This document shows, in pieces, positions 7,464-15,041 of a stretch of DNA of 58,228 nucleotides. Position numbers and translations under genes: made by a program. The DNA lies in the NCBI GenBank assembly GCA_964504655.1, contig CAZDFD010000014.1:1-58228 (forward strand). Reading direction: 5' to 3'. How positions within the stretch are numbered: position 1 is the first letter of the stretch; each line of letters starts with the position of its first letter. The notes under the pieces are model-generated. The model was not told where the DNA came from. It saw only the letters and a program-made list of their open reading frames with translations, and ran no database searches. Source of the stretch: JANXAZ01 sp964504655. Its GTDB lineage: Bacteria > Pseudomonadota > Alphaproteobacteria > Geminicoccales > Geminicoccaceae.

Positions 7464-8990
7464 ATGCCGGCAGCCGCGCTCACCGTGCGCCTCGATCCCG
7501 CCGACAACGTCGTCGTGGCCCGGCTCGACCTGCTGCCGGGCACCGAGCTGCCCGGCGAGGCGGTGCGCGCCACGGCCCGCGTGCCGGCCGGCCACAAGCT
7601 CGCCACCCGGCCGATCGCCGCCGGCGAGCCGGTGCGCAAGTACGGCCAGATCATCGGCTTCGCCAGCCGGACGATCGCCCCCGGCGAGCATGTGCACGTG
7701 CACAATTGCGGCCTGCACGACTTCGCCCGCGACTACGCGATCGGCAGCGAGACGAGGCCGACCTCGTTCGTAGCGGAGGCCGAGCGGGCGACCTTCGACG
7801 GCTTCGTGCGCGACAGCGGCCGGGTCGGCACACGCAACTATCTGGGCGTGCTCTCGACGGTCAATTGCTCCGCCACCGTCTGCAAGCTCGTGGCCGAGCG
7901 GTTCCCGGCAGAGCTGCTCGCCCGCTACCCGAACGTCGACGGGGTGGTGGCGATCACCCATGCCACCGGCTGCGGCATGGCCGATCGGGGTGAAGGCTTC
8001 GCCACCCTCCAGCGTACGCTCTGGGGCTTCGCCGGCCATCCGAACTTCGCCGGCATCCTGCTGATCGGCCTCGGCTGCGAGGTCAACCAGATCGACTTCC
8101 TGATGGAGGCCTACGGCCTGAAGCCCGGCCCCTGGTTCCAGACGATGACGATGCAGGAGACCGGCGGCACCGCCAGGACGATCGCGCGCGCGACCGCCGC
8201 GCTCGCCGACATGCTGCCGCACGCCGCCGAGGCGCGCCGTCAGCGGGTGGCGGCGAGCGAGCTCTCCCTGGCACTCCAGTGCGGCGGCTCGGACGGCTAT
8301 TCCGGCATCAGCGCCAACCCGGCGCTCGGCCACGCCGCGGACATCCTGGTCCGCCACGGCGGCACGGCGATCCTGTCCGAGACCCCCGAGATCTACGGCG
8401 CCGAGCATCTGTTGACCCGCCGCGCCGTCAGCCACAAGGTCGGCGAGCGGCTGGTCGAGCGCATTCGCTGGTGGGAGCGCTACACCGCCAGCAACGGCGG
8501 CGAGATGAACAACAATCCCTCGCCCGGCAACAAGGCCGGGGGGCTCACGACCATCCTCGAGAAGTCGCTCGGGGCCGCCGCCAAGGGCGGCACCACCAAC
8601 CTGACGGGCGTCTACCAGTACGCCGAGCCGATCGGCACGAAGGGCTTCGTGTTCATGGACAGCCCGGGCTACGATCCCTGTTCGGCCACGGGCCAGGTCG
8701 CCTCGGGCGCCAACCTCATCGCCTTCACCACCGGCCGCGGCTCGTGCTTCGGCTTCAAGCCGGTGCCGTCGGTCAAGATCGCCACCAACACGCCCATGTA
8801 CCAGCGCATGATCGACGACATGGACCTCAACTGCGGCACCATCGTCGACGGCGAGGAGACGATCGAGGAGGCCGGCCGGCGGATCTTCGATCTCCTGCTG
8901 AGGGTGGCCTCGGGTGAGCGCTCGAAATCCGAGGCCCTCGGCGTCGGCGACCACGAGTTCGTGCCCTGGCAGATCGGCGCCGTGATGTGA
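7464..8990 (+). CDS. UxaA family dehydratase (altronate/galactarate dehydratase-like)
   Basis: 508 residues. The family dehydrates sugar acids such as altronate or galactarate to 2-keto-3-deoxy acids. An N-terminal SAF-like domain (about 1-95) with HVHNCGLHDF is followed by the large catalytic domain with HATGCGM (His166), GCEVNQID, the ALQCGGSDGYSGISANPALG block, ETPEIYGAEHLL and GRGSCFGFKPVPSVKIATNT. The fused SAF plus catalytic layout is the full-length form. No kinase, isomerase or aldolase for a hexuronate pathway is nearby, so the true substrate is unknown. The start at MPAAALTV fits the SAF domain. It sits 77 nt after cobT. Confidence 0.88.
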   Translation: MPAAALTVRLDPADNVVVARLDLLPGTELPGEAVRATARVPAGHKLATRPIAAGEPVRKYGQIIGFASRTIAPGEHVHVHNCGLHDFARDYAIGSETRPTSFVAEAERATFDGFVRDSGRVGTRNYLGVLSTVNCSATVCKLVAERFPAELLARYPNVDGVVAITHATGCGMADRGEGFATLQRTLWGFAGHPNFAGILLIGLGCEVNQIDFLMEAYGLKPGPWFQTMTMQETGGTARTIARATAALADMLPHAAEARRQRVAASELSLALQCGGSDGYSGISANPALGHAADILVRHGGTAILSETPEIYGAEHLLTRRAVSHKVGERLVERIRWWERYTASNGGEMNNNPSPGNKAGGLTTILEKSLGAAAKGGTTNLTGVYQYAEPIGTKGFVFMDSPGYDPCSATGQVASGANLIAFTTGRGSCFGFKPVPSVKIATNTPMYQRMIDDMDLNCGTIVDGEETIEEAGRRIFDLLLRVASGERSKSEALGVGDHEFVPWQIGAVM

Positions 8991-9012
8991 GGGGCTGGCC
9001 GGCGTCATTGGC

Positions 9013-9819
9013 GTGACACCGGCCCGGCTCGGCGATGCGGCGGCGCTCGCGGCGCTGATCCCGGACGGCGCCCGACTGGCGCTCGCCCCGGACTATGCCG
9101 GGGCGCCCATGGCCGTGGTCAAGGAGCTGGTCCGCCGTGGTGCCCGCGGGCTCCGCCTCCTGGGCGTGCCGCAGCTGGGCCTGCCGGCCGACATCCTGGT
9201 CGGCGCCGGCGCTGCGCTGGAGCTCGAGACGGCAGCCATCGGCCTCGGCGAGCTCGGCGCTGCGCCTGCGTTCCAGCGCGCCTGGCGCGAGCGACGGATC
9301 GAGGTCCGGGAGAGCACCTGCCCCGCCATCCACAGCGCCCTGCAGGCGGCCGAGAAGGGGCTCCCCTTCATGGCCGTGCGCGGCATTCTGGGCTCCGACC
9401 TCCTGCTGGCGCGGCCGGATTGGAAGGTGGTCGACAACCCCTTCCCGCCGCACGACCCGATCGTGCTGGTCCCGGCGATCCGGCCGGACGTCGCCCTGTT
9501 CCACGCGCCGCTCGCCGACGTCGAAGGCAATGTGTGGATCGGGGTCCGGCGCGAGCTCATGCTGATGGCGCACGCCGCGGCGACCACGCTCGTGAGCGTC
9601 GAGCGGGTTCAGGAGGGCTCGCTCCTGGCCGATCCCCGCCTCGCGCCCGGAACGGTCCCGGGCCTCTATCTGTCGGCGCTCGCCCATTGCCCGGGTGGCG
9701 CCGCCCCGACCGGGCTCTGGGGCGAGCAGGCCGACCACGCCGCGCTCGAGAGCTATGCGCGCTCCGCAGCACGCGCCGACGGCTTCGCCGCCTGGCTCGC
9801 GGACTGGCTCGCCACATGA
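9013..9819 (+). CDS. CoA-transferase family subunit A (IpdA/GctA-like)
   Basis: 268 residues from a GTG. The protein belongs to the class I CoA-transferase fold: LAPDYAGAPMAVVKELVRRG near the N-terminus, PFMAVRGILGSDLL in the middle and DPIVLVPAIRPDVALFHAPL leading to EGNVWIG. It overlaps its partner subunit by 4 nt (ATGA). IpdA/IpdB relatives in actinobacteria open the last steroid ring as CoA-thioester hydrolases, while GctAB transfers CoA to glutaconate; the sequence alone does not decide. The position just after a UxaA-type dehydratase is unusual. No convincing ribosome binding site is seen, so the start may be different by a few codons. Confidence 0.8.
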   Translation: MTPARLGDAAALAALIPDGARLALAPDYAGAPMAVVKELVRRGARGLRLLGVPQLGLPADILVGAGAALELETAAIGLGELGAAPAFQRAWRERRIEVRESTCPAIHSALQAAEKGLPFMAVRGILGSDLLLARPDWKVVDNPFPPHDPIVLVPAIRPDVALFHAPLADVEGNVWIGVRRELMLMAHAAATTLVSVERVQEGSLLADPRLAPGTVPGLYLSALAHCPGGAAPTGLWGEQADHAALESYARSAARADGFAAWLADWLAT

Positions 9820-10538
9820 TCCGGCACTGGGCCCCTCACGAGCTCTTGATCGCCACGATCGCGGCCCTGCTCGAGGGCTGTCGGCACGTCGCGGTCGGCG
9901 CCGCCTCACCGATCCCGGCGGCTGGCGCGCTCTTGGCCCGGCGGCGCGACCCGGGTCTGCGGGTGAGCCTGCTCGGCAGTGCCGACCACAACTGCTTCAC
10001 CGATGGCGGGCGCGAGCTGTTCGACTGCGCCGCCCAGGGTCGGATCGACGCCTTCTTCCTCTCGGGTGCCCAGATCGACGGCGCCGGCAACGTCAACCTC
10101 CTCGGGGTCGGCGGCCGCTGGCCACGCCTCGAGCGCCGCTTCCAGGGCTGCTTCGGCTCGAGCTACCTGGCATTCCTGGTCCCGCGCCTGATCCTCTTCC
10201 GCGCCGACCACAGTCGCGAGGCCCTGGTCGAGCGGGTCGACTTCGTGAGCGCTCCGGGCTCGAGCCCGCCCGGGGTCCACCGGCCGGGCGGGCCGCGCTG
10301 GCTCCTCACCGGCCGCTGCCTGCTCCGCTTCGAGGCCGGCGGCTTCGTGCTCGCCAGCCTGCATCCGGGCGAACGCCTGGCCGAGGTGCGGGCCGCCACG
10401 GGCTTCGCCTTTCGGCACTCGGAGCCGACGCCGGCGACGCCGCAGCCCGACGCCGCCACGCTCGAGGTGATCCGCGGGCCGGTCGCGAACGAGCTGGCCG
10501 GCGCCTATCCGCGTTACGCTGCACGGCTCGCCTCCTGA
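9816..10538 (+). CDS. CoA-transferase family subunit B (IpdB/GctB-like)
   Basis: 240 residues. It is the beta partner of the preceding gene. The N-terminal segment VAVGAASPIPAAGALLARRR matches the IpdB type rather than the SENG-containing beta subunits of acetoacetate or 3-oxoacid CoA-transferases, so the classical catalytic Glu in that motif is missing. DAFFLSGAQIDGAGNVNLLG is the conserved domain core. The last ~40 residues contain the PTPATPQPDAATLEVIR segment typical of this group. It may act as a C-C bond hydrolase on a CoA ester, or as a transferase with the Glu in the A subunit. Translation is coupled to subunit A. Confidence 0.8.
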   Translation: MIRHWAPHELLIATIAALLEGCRHVAVGAASPIPAAGALLARRRDPGLRVSLLGSADHNCFTDGGRELFDCAAQGRIDAFFLSGAQIDGAGNVNLLGVGGRWPRLERRFQGCFGSSYLAFLVPRLILFRADHSREALVERVDFVSAPGSSPPGVHRPGGPRWLLTGRCLLRFEAGGFVLASLHPGERLAEVRAATGFAFRHSEPTPATPQPDAATLEVIRGPVANELAGAYPRYAARLAS

Positions 10539-10647
10539 CCGCCGTGCGGTCGGACCGCTGCCCGCACAGCTACTCCCTATGATTATGTGTCGGCGTACCC
10601 CGGGGCGGGTGTCGCGCTGCATGCCTGTCGCGGCCCCGCGCCTTTTG

Positions 10648-10663
10648 GTAATGACTTGTTAAC
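10648..10663 (+). promoter_or_regulatory. Candidate CtrA box upstream of the LuxR-type regulator
   Basis: GTAA at 10648-10651, seven bases, then TTAAC at 10659-10663: an 8-of-9 match to TTAA-N7-TTAAC. It overlaps the candidate -35 element, the usual placement for CtrA-activated promoters. It lies 160 nt before the gene, in an AT-richer gap. Motif match only. Confidence 0.4.
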
Positions 10664-10688
10664 AGCGAGGGTTCGGGACATAGTCCCG
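10656..10688 (+). promoter_or_regulatory. Candidate promoter with an overlapping dyad before the LuxR-type gene
   Basis: TTGTTA (10656-10661) and CATAGT (10679-10684) are 17 nt apart, each a 4-of-6 match to sigma70 hexamers. A perfect dyad CGGGAC-ATA-GTCCCG (10674-10688) covers the -10 element and could be an operator, perhaps for autoregulation. The remaining leader to 10822 is AT-rich and holds CCTTTTGGTA (10641-10650) and its inverted, one-T-longer copy (10740-10750). Confidence 0.3.
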
Positions 10689-10822
10689 TGGGGGGGACGG
10701 CGTCGGTGGAGGGCGATGCCAACGGCGGACGAGCAGAGGTACCAAAAAGGGGTGTATTCGATTAGGTGAATTAGATCAGAGGTTTTTCAATCATATGGCC
10801 TTGAAGAAGGGGGAGTGCGACC

Positions 10823-11674
10823 ATGAGCAGGGTGTACGTGCTCAACGGCAACAACGCCATCGACCGGGTGAAGGCGGTGGAACCGTTCGTGCCGGTGGCC
10901 CAGATCGGCCAGCGGGCGGCGGAGGCCCACGCCACTCCGGAAAGGGTGCCGCGACCCGTGACCTCCTGCTTCCTTCTGATCGACCGTCAGCCGCTGCGCC
11001 GGGCCTGGGTGCTCGCGTCGCTGGACGGCTGGGATCTCGGTGACTGCTTGGCCGCGCTCGCGAGCGCGGTGGAGGTGGCGCCGCGCCTGGCCGACCGGAC
11101 GAGCCGGATCGACCTCGTGATCCTGAGCATCGGCAACGCCACCGCCACCGACCCCGTGGTCGCCGAGGAGCTGCGCTGGCTGCGCGAGCATCTGCCCGAG
11201 GTGCCGGTGACCCTGCTCGCCGACCGCGACGATCCGGCGAGCATACTGGCGGCGCTGCGCGCCGGCGTGCGCGGCTATCTGCCGACCAGCATCGACCAGG
11301 AGGTCGCGCGCAAGGCCCTGGCCCTCGTGCTGGCAGGTGGCGCCTACGCGCCACCCGCGCTACTGTTCGGCACCGGCATGACGGGGGGCGAGGAACCTGT
11401 TCGGCGGCCCGACGACGCGGCCCCGTGCGAGAGGCTCAACCAGCTGACGCCGCGCCAGCGCGAGGTGCTGGCGCTGCTCGGTCAGGGCCGGCCGAACAAG
11501 GTCATCGCGCAGCACCTCGCGATGTGCGAGAGCACCGTCAAGGTGCATGTGCGGCAGATCATGCGGAAGCTCGGCGCCACCAACCGGACCGAGGTCGCGC
11601 TCAAGTTGCGCGAGCTGGCCACGCCGGCGCCGGCGGAGGTGCGGGCACCCGTGGCGGCGGTGCGCCGGGCCTAG
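10823..11674 (+). CDS. LuxR/NarL-type regulator with degenerate receiver domain
   Basis: 283 residues. After a ~46-residue N-terminal extension comes a receiver-like domain (about 47-180) and a C-terminal LuxR HTH (208-265: LTPRQREVLALLGQGRPNKV leading to STVKVHVRQIMRKLGATNRT). The receiver lacks the phosphorylation residues: the strand-3 Asp is Ser102 (DLVILSIG) and the strand-5 Lys is Thr155 (GYLPTS). It therefore probably does not respond by phosphorylation. It has a long AT-rich leader with a CtrA-type box. It converges on the OMP gene, and their stop codons overlap in CTAG. As the only regulator in the locus it is the best candidate to control the export genes, which is inference. Confidence 0.9.
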   Translation: MSRVYVLNGNNAIDRVKAVEPFVPVAQIGQRAAEAHATPERVPRPVTSCFLLIDRQPLRRAWVLASLDGWDLGDCLAALASAVEVAPRLADRTSRIDLVILSIGNATATDPVVAEELRWLREHLPEVPVTLLADRDDPASILAALRAGVRGYLPTSIDQEVARKALALVLAGGAYAPPALLFGTGMTGGEEPVRRPDDAAPCERLNQLTPRQREVLALLGQGRPNKVIAQHLAMCESTVKVHVRQIMRKLGATNRTEVALKLRELATPAPAEVRAPVAAVRRA

Positions 11675-12891
11675 AAGATCGGTGTGTCGAAGCGGATCGG
11701 CAGGGAGACCTTGACGCCGAAGTCCGCGGCGTCGTCGGTGAGGCCGATGGTGCCCTGGACGTCGAACAGGATCCGCGGCGCCAGAACGATCGAGGCCCCG
11801 AGGTTGAGGCTCGCCGCCGCGAAGTCCGAGCCGTCGAGCGAGTCCCCGTCGAACTCGGTCTCGCCGCCGAAGGTGGTCTCGAAGATCGCCCGCACCGAGG
11901 TCGACGGGCTCGTCGCCAGGATCGTTCCGAAGTTCAGCCCGACCTGCTGTCCGGGGCGCACGTCGCCGTTCTCGAAGCTGTACTGGTAGCTGCCGCTCAG
12001 GATGAACACGAGCGGATCGTTGCGCTTGAGGGCGACCAGCTCGGCGCGCAGGTCGTCGAAGCCGCCGGGCAGTGCCACGCCACCGTCCTCGCGCTCCCCC
12101 GAGGAGCTGTCCCACACCAGCCGGCCGATCAGGTCGGGGACCCAGCCCTGCTCGCGCAGGAGCGTCTTGGCGACGCCGATGCTGATGTCGCCGAGCGCGT
12201 TGCCGCTCGCCGAGCGCTGGTCGACCGGCACCAGCCCCTGTTCGCTCACGACGTCCTGGTCGACATAATTGTAGGGAACCGAGAACTCCACCTGGCTGTC
12301 GAAGGGCAGGCCGAGGCGCAGGGCGAGCTCGGCCTGATAGAGGTCACGGCGCACCTTCTGCGCGCCCACCCCGGTCACCACCCCACCCGGACCGAGGAAA
12401 AAGATCGGTCCGTCGCTCTCGGCCCGCTGCCAGGACAGGCTCGGCTCGACCTCGAGCTGGCCGGGCTCGAGCAGGAGCGCGCCCGTGGCGACCAGCACCC
12501 GCTCGAGGGCCCGCTCGGCGGCCAGCGGATCGACCGTGAACTGGCCGGGGGCGGCCGGCCGCTCGGCCACCGCGGCCGGCGGCGGCGCGGGAGCCGGGGC
12601 CGCGGGTCGGGCGGGGGCCGGAGCCGGGGCGGTGACCGGCGTCGGCTCGCCCATCTGCACGGCACCCTTGGCGAGCTTCTCGGTCTCGGAGAGCCGCTTC
12701 TCGAGCGCGTCGAGGCGTCGCCGCAGGACCGAGATCGCCTGGTCGCGCTGGCGCAGCGCCCGCTGCAGCTCGGCCTCGCTCGCGCCGGGTGCGGTCTGGG
12801 CCCCGGGCTGCGCCCCGAAGAGCAGGACGAGCGTCAGCCCGGACGCCCCGCAGGTCAGCCTTCGCGCCCACCGTCCGCCCGGATGCTGCAC
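11671..12891 (-). CDS. FapF-like outer-membrane protein: coiled coil plus beta-barrel
   Basis: 406 residues from a GTG with GGGGGAGA 8 nt upstream. Order: Sec signal (about 1-32, ending near AQT), a coiled coil (about 37-70, rich in Arg/Leu/Glu, DALEKRLSETEKL), a Pro/Ala-rich linker, a short helical part (AAERALERVLVATG), then a beta-barrel domain of alternating strands to the C-terminal Phe (PIRFDTPIF), the usual OMP end. Signal, coiled coil and barrel is the arrangement of FapF, the export pore for Pseudomonas Fap amyloid; I assign it by architecture, not by alignment. It is co-transcribed with the upstream C39-like peptidase gene (35 nt gap). It could otherwise be a generic phenol-degradation/MetA-like porin. 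Confidence 0.7.
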   Translation of the reverse strand: MQHPGGRWARRLTCGASGLTLVLLFGAQPGAQTAPGASEAELQRALRQRDQAISVLRRRLDALEKRLSETEKLAKGAVQMGEPTPVTAPAPAPARPAAPAPAPPPAAVAERPAAPGQFTVDPLAAERALERVLVATGALLLEPGQLEVEPSLSWQRAESDGPIFFLGPGGVVTGVGAQKVRRDLYQAELALRLGLPFDSQVEFSVPYNYVDQDVVSEQGLVPVDQRSASGNALGDISIGVAKTLLREQGWVPDLIGRLVWDSSSGEREDGGVALPGGFDDLRAELVALKRNDPLVFILSGSYQYSFENGDVRPGQQVGLNFGTILATSPSTSVRAIFETTFGGETEFDGDSLDGSDFAAASLNLGASIVLAPRILFDVQGTIGLTDDAADFGVKVSLPIRFDTPIF

Positions 12892-12926
12892 GCCTCGATC
12901 TCCCCCGAACCGCCGCCCGGCGGCCC

Positions 12927-13586
12927 TCAGCGCAGGAACACGAAATCGTCGGGCAGGGCCGCGAGCCGGTTGGGCGCCGGCTGGCCGTCCCGCCGCTGCA
13001 CGACGAACCCGACCTTGCCGAGCTCGGCATAGTCGATCCACGACCGCTCGAACTCCCGGACCGTCATGGTCACGTTGCCGAACGCCGGGTCGGCCAGCAG
13101 CACACGGTTGCCGTAGCGTCCTCGGAACACGACGAAGTGATTGTAGCCGTTGGCGTCGATCGGCACCATCACCGGCGCCTTGGCCTCGAGGTCGGCCAGA
13201 TCGAGCCGGCCGAAACCGACACCTTCGTAGCCACGCGAATCGACGTACCGCTTCAGGTCGAGCAGGGAGAATCCCTGGCGGATCCGGACCAGCTCCGGAT
13301 TCTCGATGTACTCCTTCCGATTGATGAGCGCGAGCGCCACCTCGCGCTCGCTCACCATGTCGCCGTGCTGGTAGTTGAGGATCGTGGCGAGCGCGGCGGC
13401 CCCGCAACTGAGGTCCCACTGCTGCACCACGACCTTGTCCTGGCGGGTCTCGAGCAGCGAGCGGACCGCCCGCCGCTCGGCGGCCTCGGCCCCGGCCACG
13501 CCCAGGAGCCCGACCAGTAGGAGCGCCGCCGCAGCCGCACGCCGGCAGGAACCGCTCGACCACGGGGTCGGCCGGGTGTTGCGCAT
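12927..13586 (-). CDS. Sec-exported C39-like cysteine peptidase (FapD-like)
   Basis: 219 residues. A signal peptide (about 1-36, ending AGAEA) precedes a stand-alone peptidase C39 domain. The catalytic set is intact: Cys61 in QQWDLSCGAAALATIL, His150 in GYNHFVVFRGRYG and Asp166 in LLADPAFG. C39 domains cut after double-glycine leaders. They are usually fused to an ABC exporter in the inner membrane; here there are no ABC parts and the protein should be periplasmic, as for FapD of Fap amyloid operons. Start chosen at MRNTRP because it gives a proper signal. It leads a two-gene operon with the OMP and is divergent from the first small leader-carrying gene. Confidence 0.85.
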   Translation of the reverse strand: MRNTRPTPWSSGSCRRAAAAALLLVGLLGVAGAEAAERRAVRSLLETRQDKVVVQQWDLSCGAAALATILNYQHGDMVSEREVALALINRKEYIENPELVRIRQGFSLLDLKRYVDSRGYEGVGFGRLDLADLEAKAPVMVPIDANGYNHFVVFRGRYGNRVLLADPAFGNVTMTVREFERSWIDYAELGKVGFVVQRRDGQPAPNRLAALPDDFVFLR

Positions 13587-13921
13587 CGGGTTCCGCCGCC
13601 TCGCGCTCGTGATCACGCAGCGGATGCTATCGGCGGACCCCATCCTGTCAACCACTGCGCGCGCGCGCTGCCTCGATCGCCGTGCCGCTGTCGCCCGGGC
13701 ACCCGCCGACCGGCGCAACGCCTTCGGGAAAAGGGGTATCCACCTTTTGAACGGTTGTCTCGGCGGCCGAGGTGGCCCCTAATGCGACCAGCCGAGAGCA
13801 CGTGGCTCGACGGCGGGGCGGGACGGTCCGGCCGGGATGGTCGTCTCGCTGCGCCCAGGCCACGACGTTGCGAGCAAACGGGGCCGCTGCGGGCCACCGA
13901 GACGATGGCGAGGAGGGAACG
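13587..13921. promoter_or_regulatory. Divergent control region between peptidase operon and first small secreted gene
   Basis: 335 nt with no gene that I can support. It must hold promoters for both directions. An imperfect palindrome, AAAAGGGGTATCCACCTTTT (13729-13748, 16 of 20 positions symmetrical), stands out in GC-rich surroundings and may be an operator. Its CCTTTT half resembles the CCTTTTGGTA word in the regulator leader. I could not place -35/-10 elements with confidence. Confidence 0.35.
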
Positions 13922-14335
13922 ATGATCAAGCGGGTGTGGATGGGCGCGGTGTGCGCCGGGCTCCTCGGGCTGGCGGCATCGGCCGGGGCCGCCGAGCGCC
14001 TCCTGGTGCTGGACGAGGCCGGGCTCGACGCGGTGGCCGCCGGTACGGCGACCTCGCAGTCGTTCGGCTACGGCCTCGCCAACGGCAGCATCTTCGCCGG
14101 TGCGGGGGTGCGCGGCACGTCCAACAGCACCAACACCGGCAAGGGATCGGCGTCCTCGAGCACGACGATCGCCGAGGGCCTGGGGGTGGGCACGGGTGGC
14201 CAGGGCGTCACCGGTGGCTCCACCACCGGCACGGGCAACGCCGGCCGGTTCAGCACGGTGATCCCGGTGCACACGGTGACGTCCTACGGCGGCGCCGGCG
14301 TCACGCTGGCGCACACCCAGACCTACGGGTTCTGA
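13922..14335 (+). CDS. Small secreted protein A with Sec signal and AG leader motif
   Basis: 137 residues. Sec signal at 1-24, then RLLVLDEAGLDAVAAG ending at Gly41: the double-glycine-like leader shared by seven genes here. The remaining 96 residues are rich in Gly, Ser, Thr and Ala (GTSNSTNTGKGSASSSTT, VGTGGQGVTGGSTTGTG) and end in YGF. Low-complexity Gly/Ser/Thr sequence after a cleavable leader is what an exported fibre or adhesin subunit would look like. Strong GAGGAGGGAACG before the ATG. It begins the plus-strand group A-B-C-D. No known family is recognised. Confidence 0.82.
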   Translation: MIKRVWMGAVCAGLLGLAASAGAAERLLVLDEAGLDAVAAGTATSQSFGYGLANGSIFAGAGVRGTSNSTNTGKGSASSSTTIAEGLGVGTGGQGVTGGSTTGTGNAGRFSTVIPVHTVTSYGGAGVTLAHTQTYGF

Positions 14336-14370
14336 GCGGGGCGATCGAGCCCGATGCCGGGGCAGGACGC

Positions 14371-14394
14371 CTCCACCTTTCGGAGTAGGTGGAG
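14371..14394 (+). terminator. Hairpin after gene A
   Basis: CTCCACC (14371-14377) pairs with GGTGGAG (14388-14394) around a 10-nt loop, 36 nt after the stop. There is no U-tract, so it may slow decay or cause partial termination rather than stop transcription fully. Confidence 0.35.
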
Positions 14395-14568
14395 CCGACC
14401 CGGTCGGCCGGCGCCGAGGCGCAGCGAGGCATCCTGGGCAGGGTGAGGGGCAGGGCCATCCTACGGAAGATCGCTTGTGGCCCCGCACGGACACTTGCCA
14501 TGATCGGATCAACATCTTGGTCGCCGGCCCGGTCCCCTCGAGGCGAGGTCGGTGGCGCGGAGGAAGCG

Positions 14569-14934
14569 ATGAGGGTGCAGCAGGGATTGATCCGCGGGAT
14601 CGCCGTCGTGCTCGGCCTGTGGGTCGGCGCGGCGAGCGCCGGCGAGCCGGTCCGGCTGGATGCGCAGACGCTCGACCAGGTGACCGCGGGCGCGGGTGGC
14701 TTCTCCTACTTCTACGGTGCCGGCACCGCCGGCTTCAACGGCGCCGGCGGCTCGACCATCGAGGGCGAGGGCAAGGCCACCTACGAGGAGGAGATCAGCT
14801 TCACGCCGAGCTCCGGAGTCAAGTTCAAGCGCAACGCCAAGGGCAGCTACACCGGCTCGTCCAAGGCGCAGGCGGCGGGCGGCGGCACCGCCGGCGCGAC
14901 GCTGACGGCCGGCTCGGGCGTGGTGCTCTTCTGA
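14569..14934 (+). CDS. Small secreted protein B with Sec signal and AG leader motif
   Basis: 121 residues. Signal at 1-24 (ending ASA), then GEPVRLDAQTLDQVTAG ending at Gly41. The passenger (80 residues) has Gly/Tyr/Phe-rich GGFSYFYGAGTAGFNGAGGS, a charged middle and a Gly/Ala-rich end finishing in Phe. GCGGAGGAAGCG precedes the ATG. Second gene of the plus-strand array, about 230 nt after A. Of the seven passengers this is the most aromatic/Gly-rich and so the best match to amyloid-like sequence. No family recognised. Confidence 0.82.
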   Translation: MRVQQGLIRGIAVVLGLWVGAASAGEPVRLDAQTLDQVTAGAGGFSYFYGAGTAGFNGAGGSTIEGEGKATYEEEISFTPSSGVKFKRNAKGSYTGSSKAQAAGGGTAGATLTAGSGVVLF

Positions 14935-14959
14935 GGGCGCCGGGCAGGAACTGGCGAAT

Positions 14960-14972
14960 GAGGTTGACGCCC
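14960..14972 (+). promoter_or_regulatory. Shared upstream element of gene C (GAGGTTGACGCCC)
   Basis: The 13-nt word GAGGTTGACGCCC occurs 82 nt before the start of C and 78 nt before the start of D (15576-15588). It contains TTGACG, a 5-of-6 match to a -35 element; no clear -10 element follows. It shows that the tandem duplication of C and D includes upstream sequence. Confidence 0.35.
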
Positions 14973-15041
14973 ATCGGTGACGAGCGAGCCGTGAGGCTCC
15001 GGTCGATGGCGCAACATGGGCGGAAGACGGAGGAAACGGAT

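Noticed and set aside
10587..10769. 60-codon plus-strand frame before the LuxR-type gene
   Set aside because: No good ribosome binding site; it crosses the candidate promoter, dyad and AT-rich leader, and its composition is unlike a protein.
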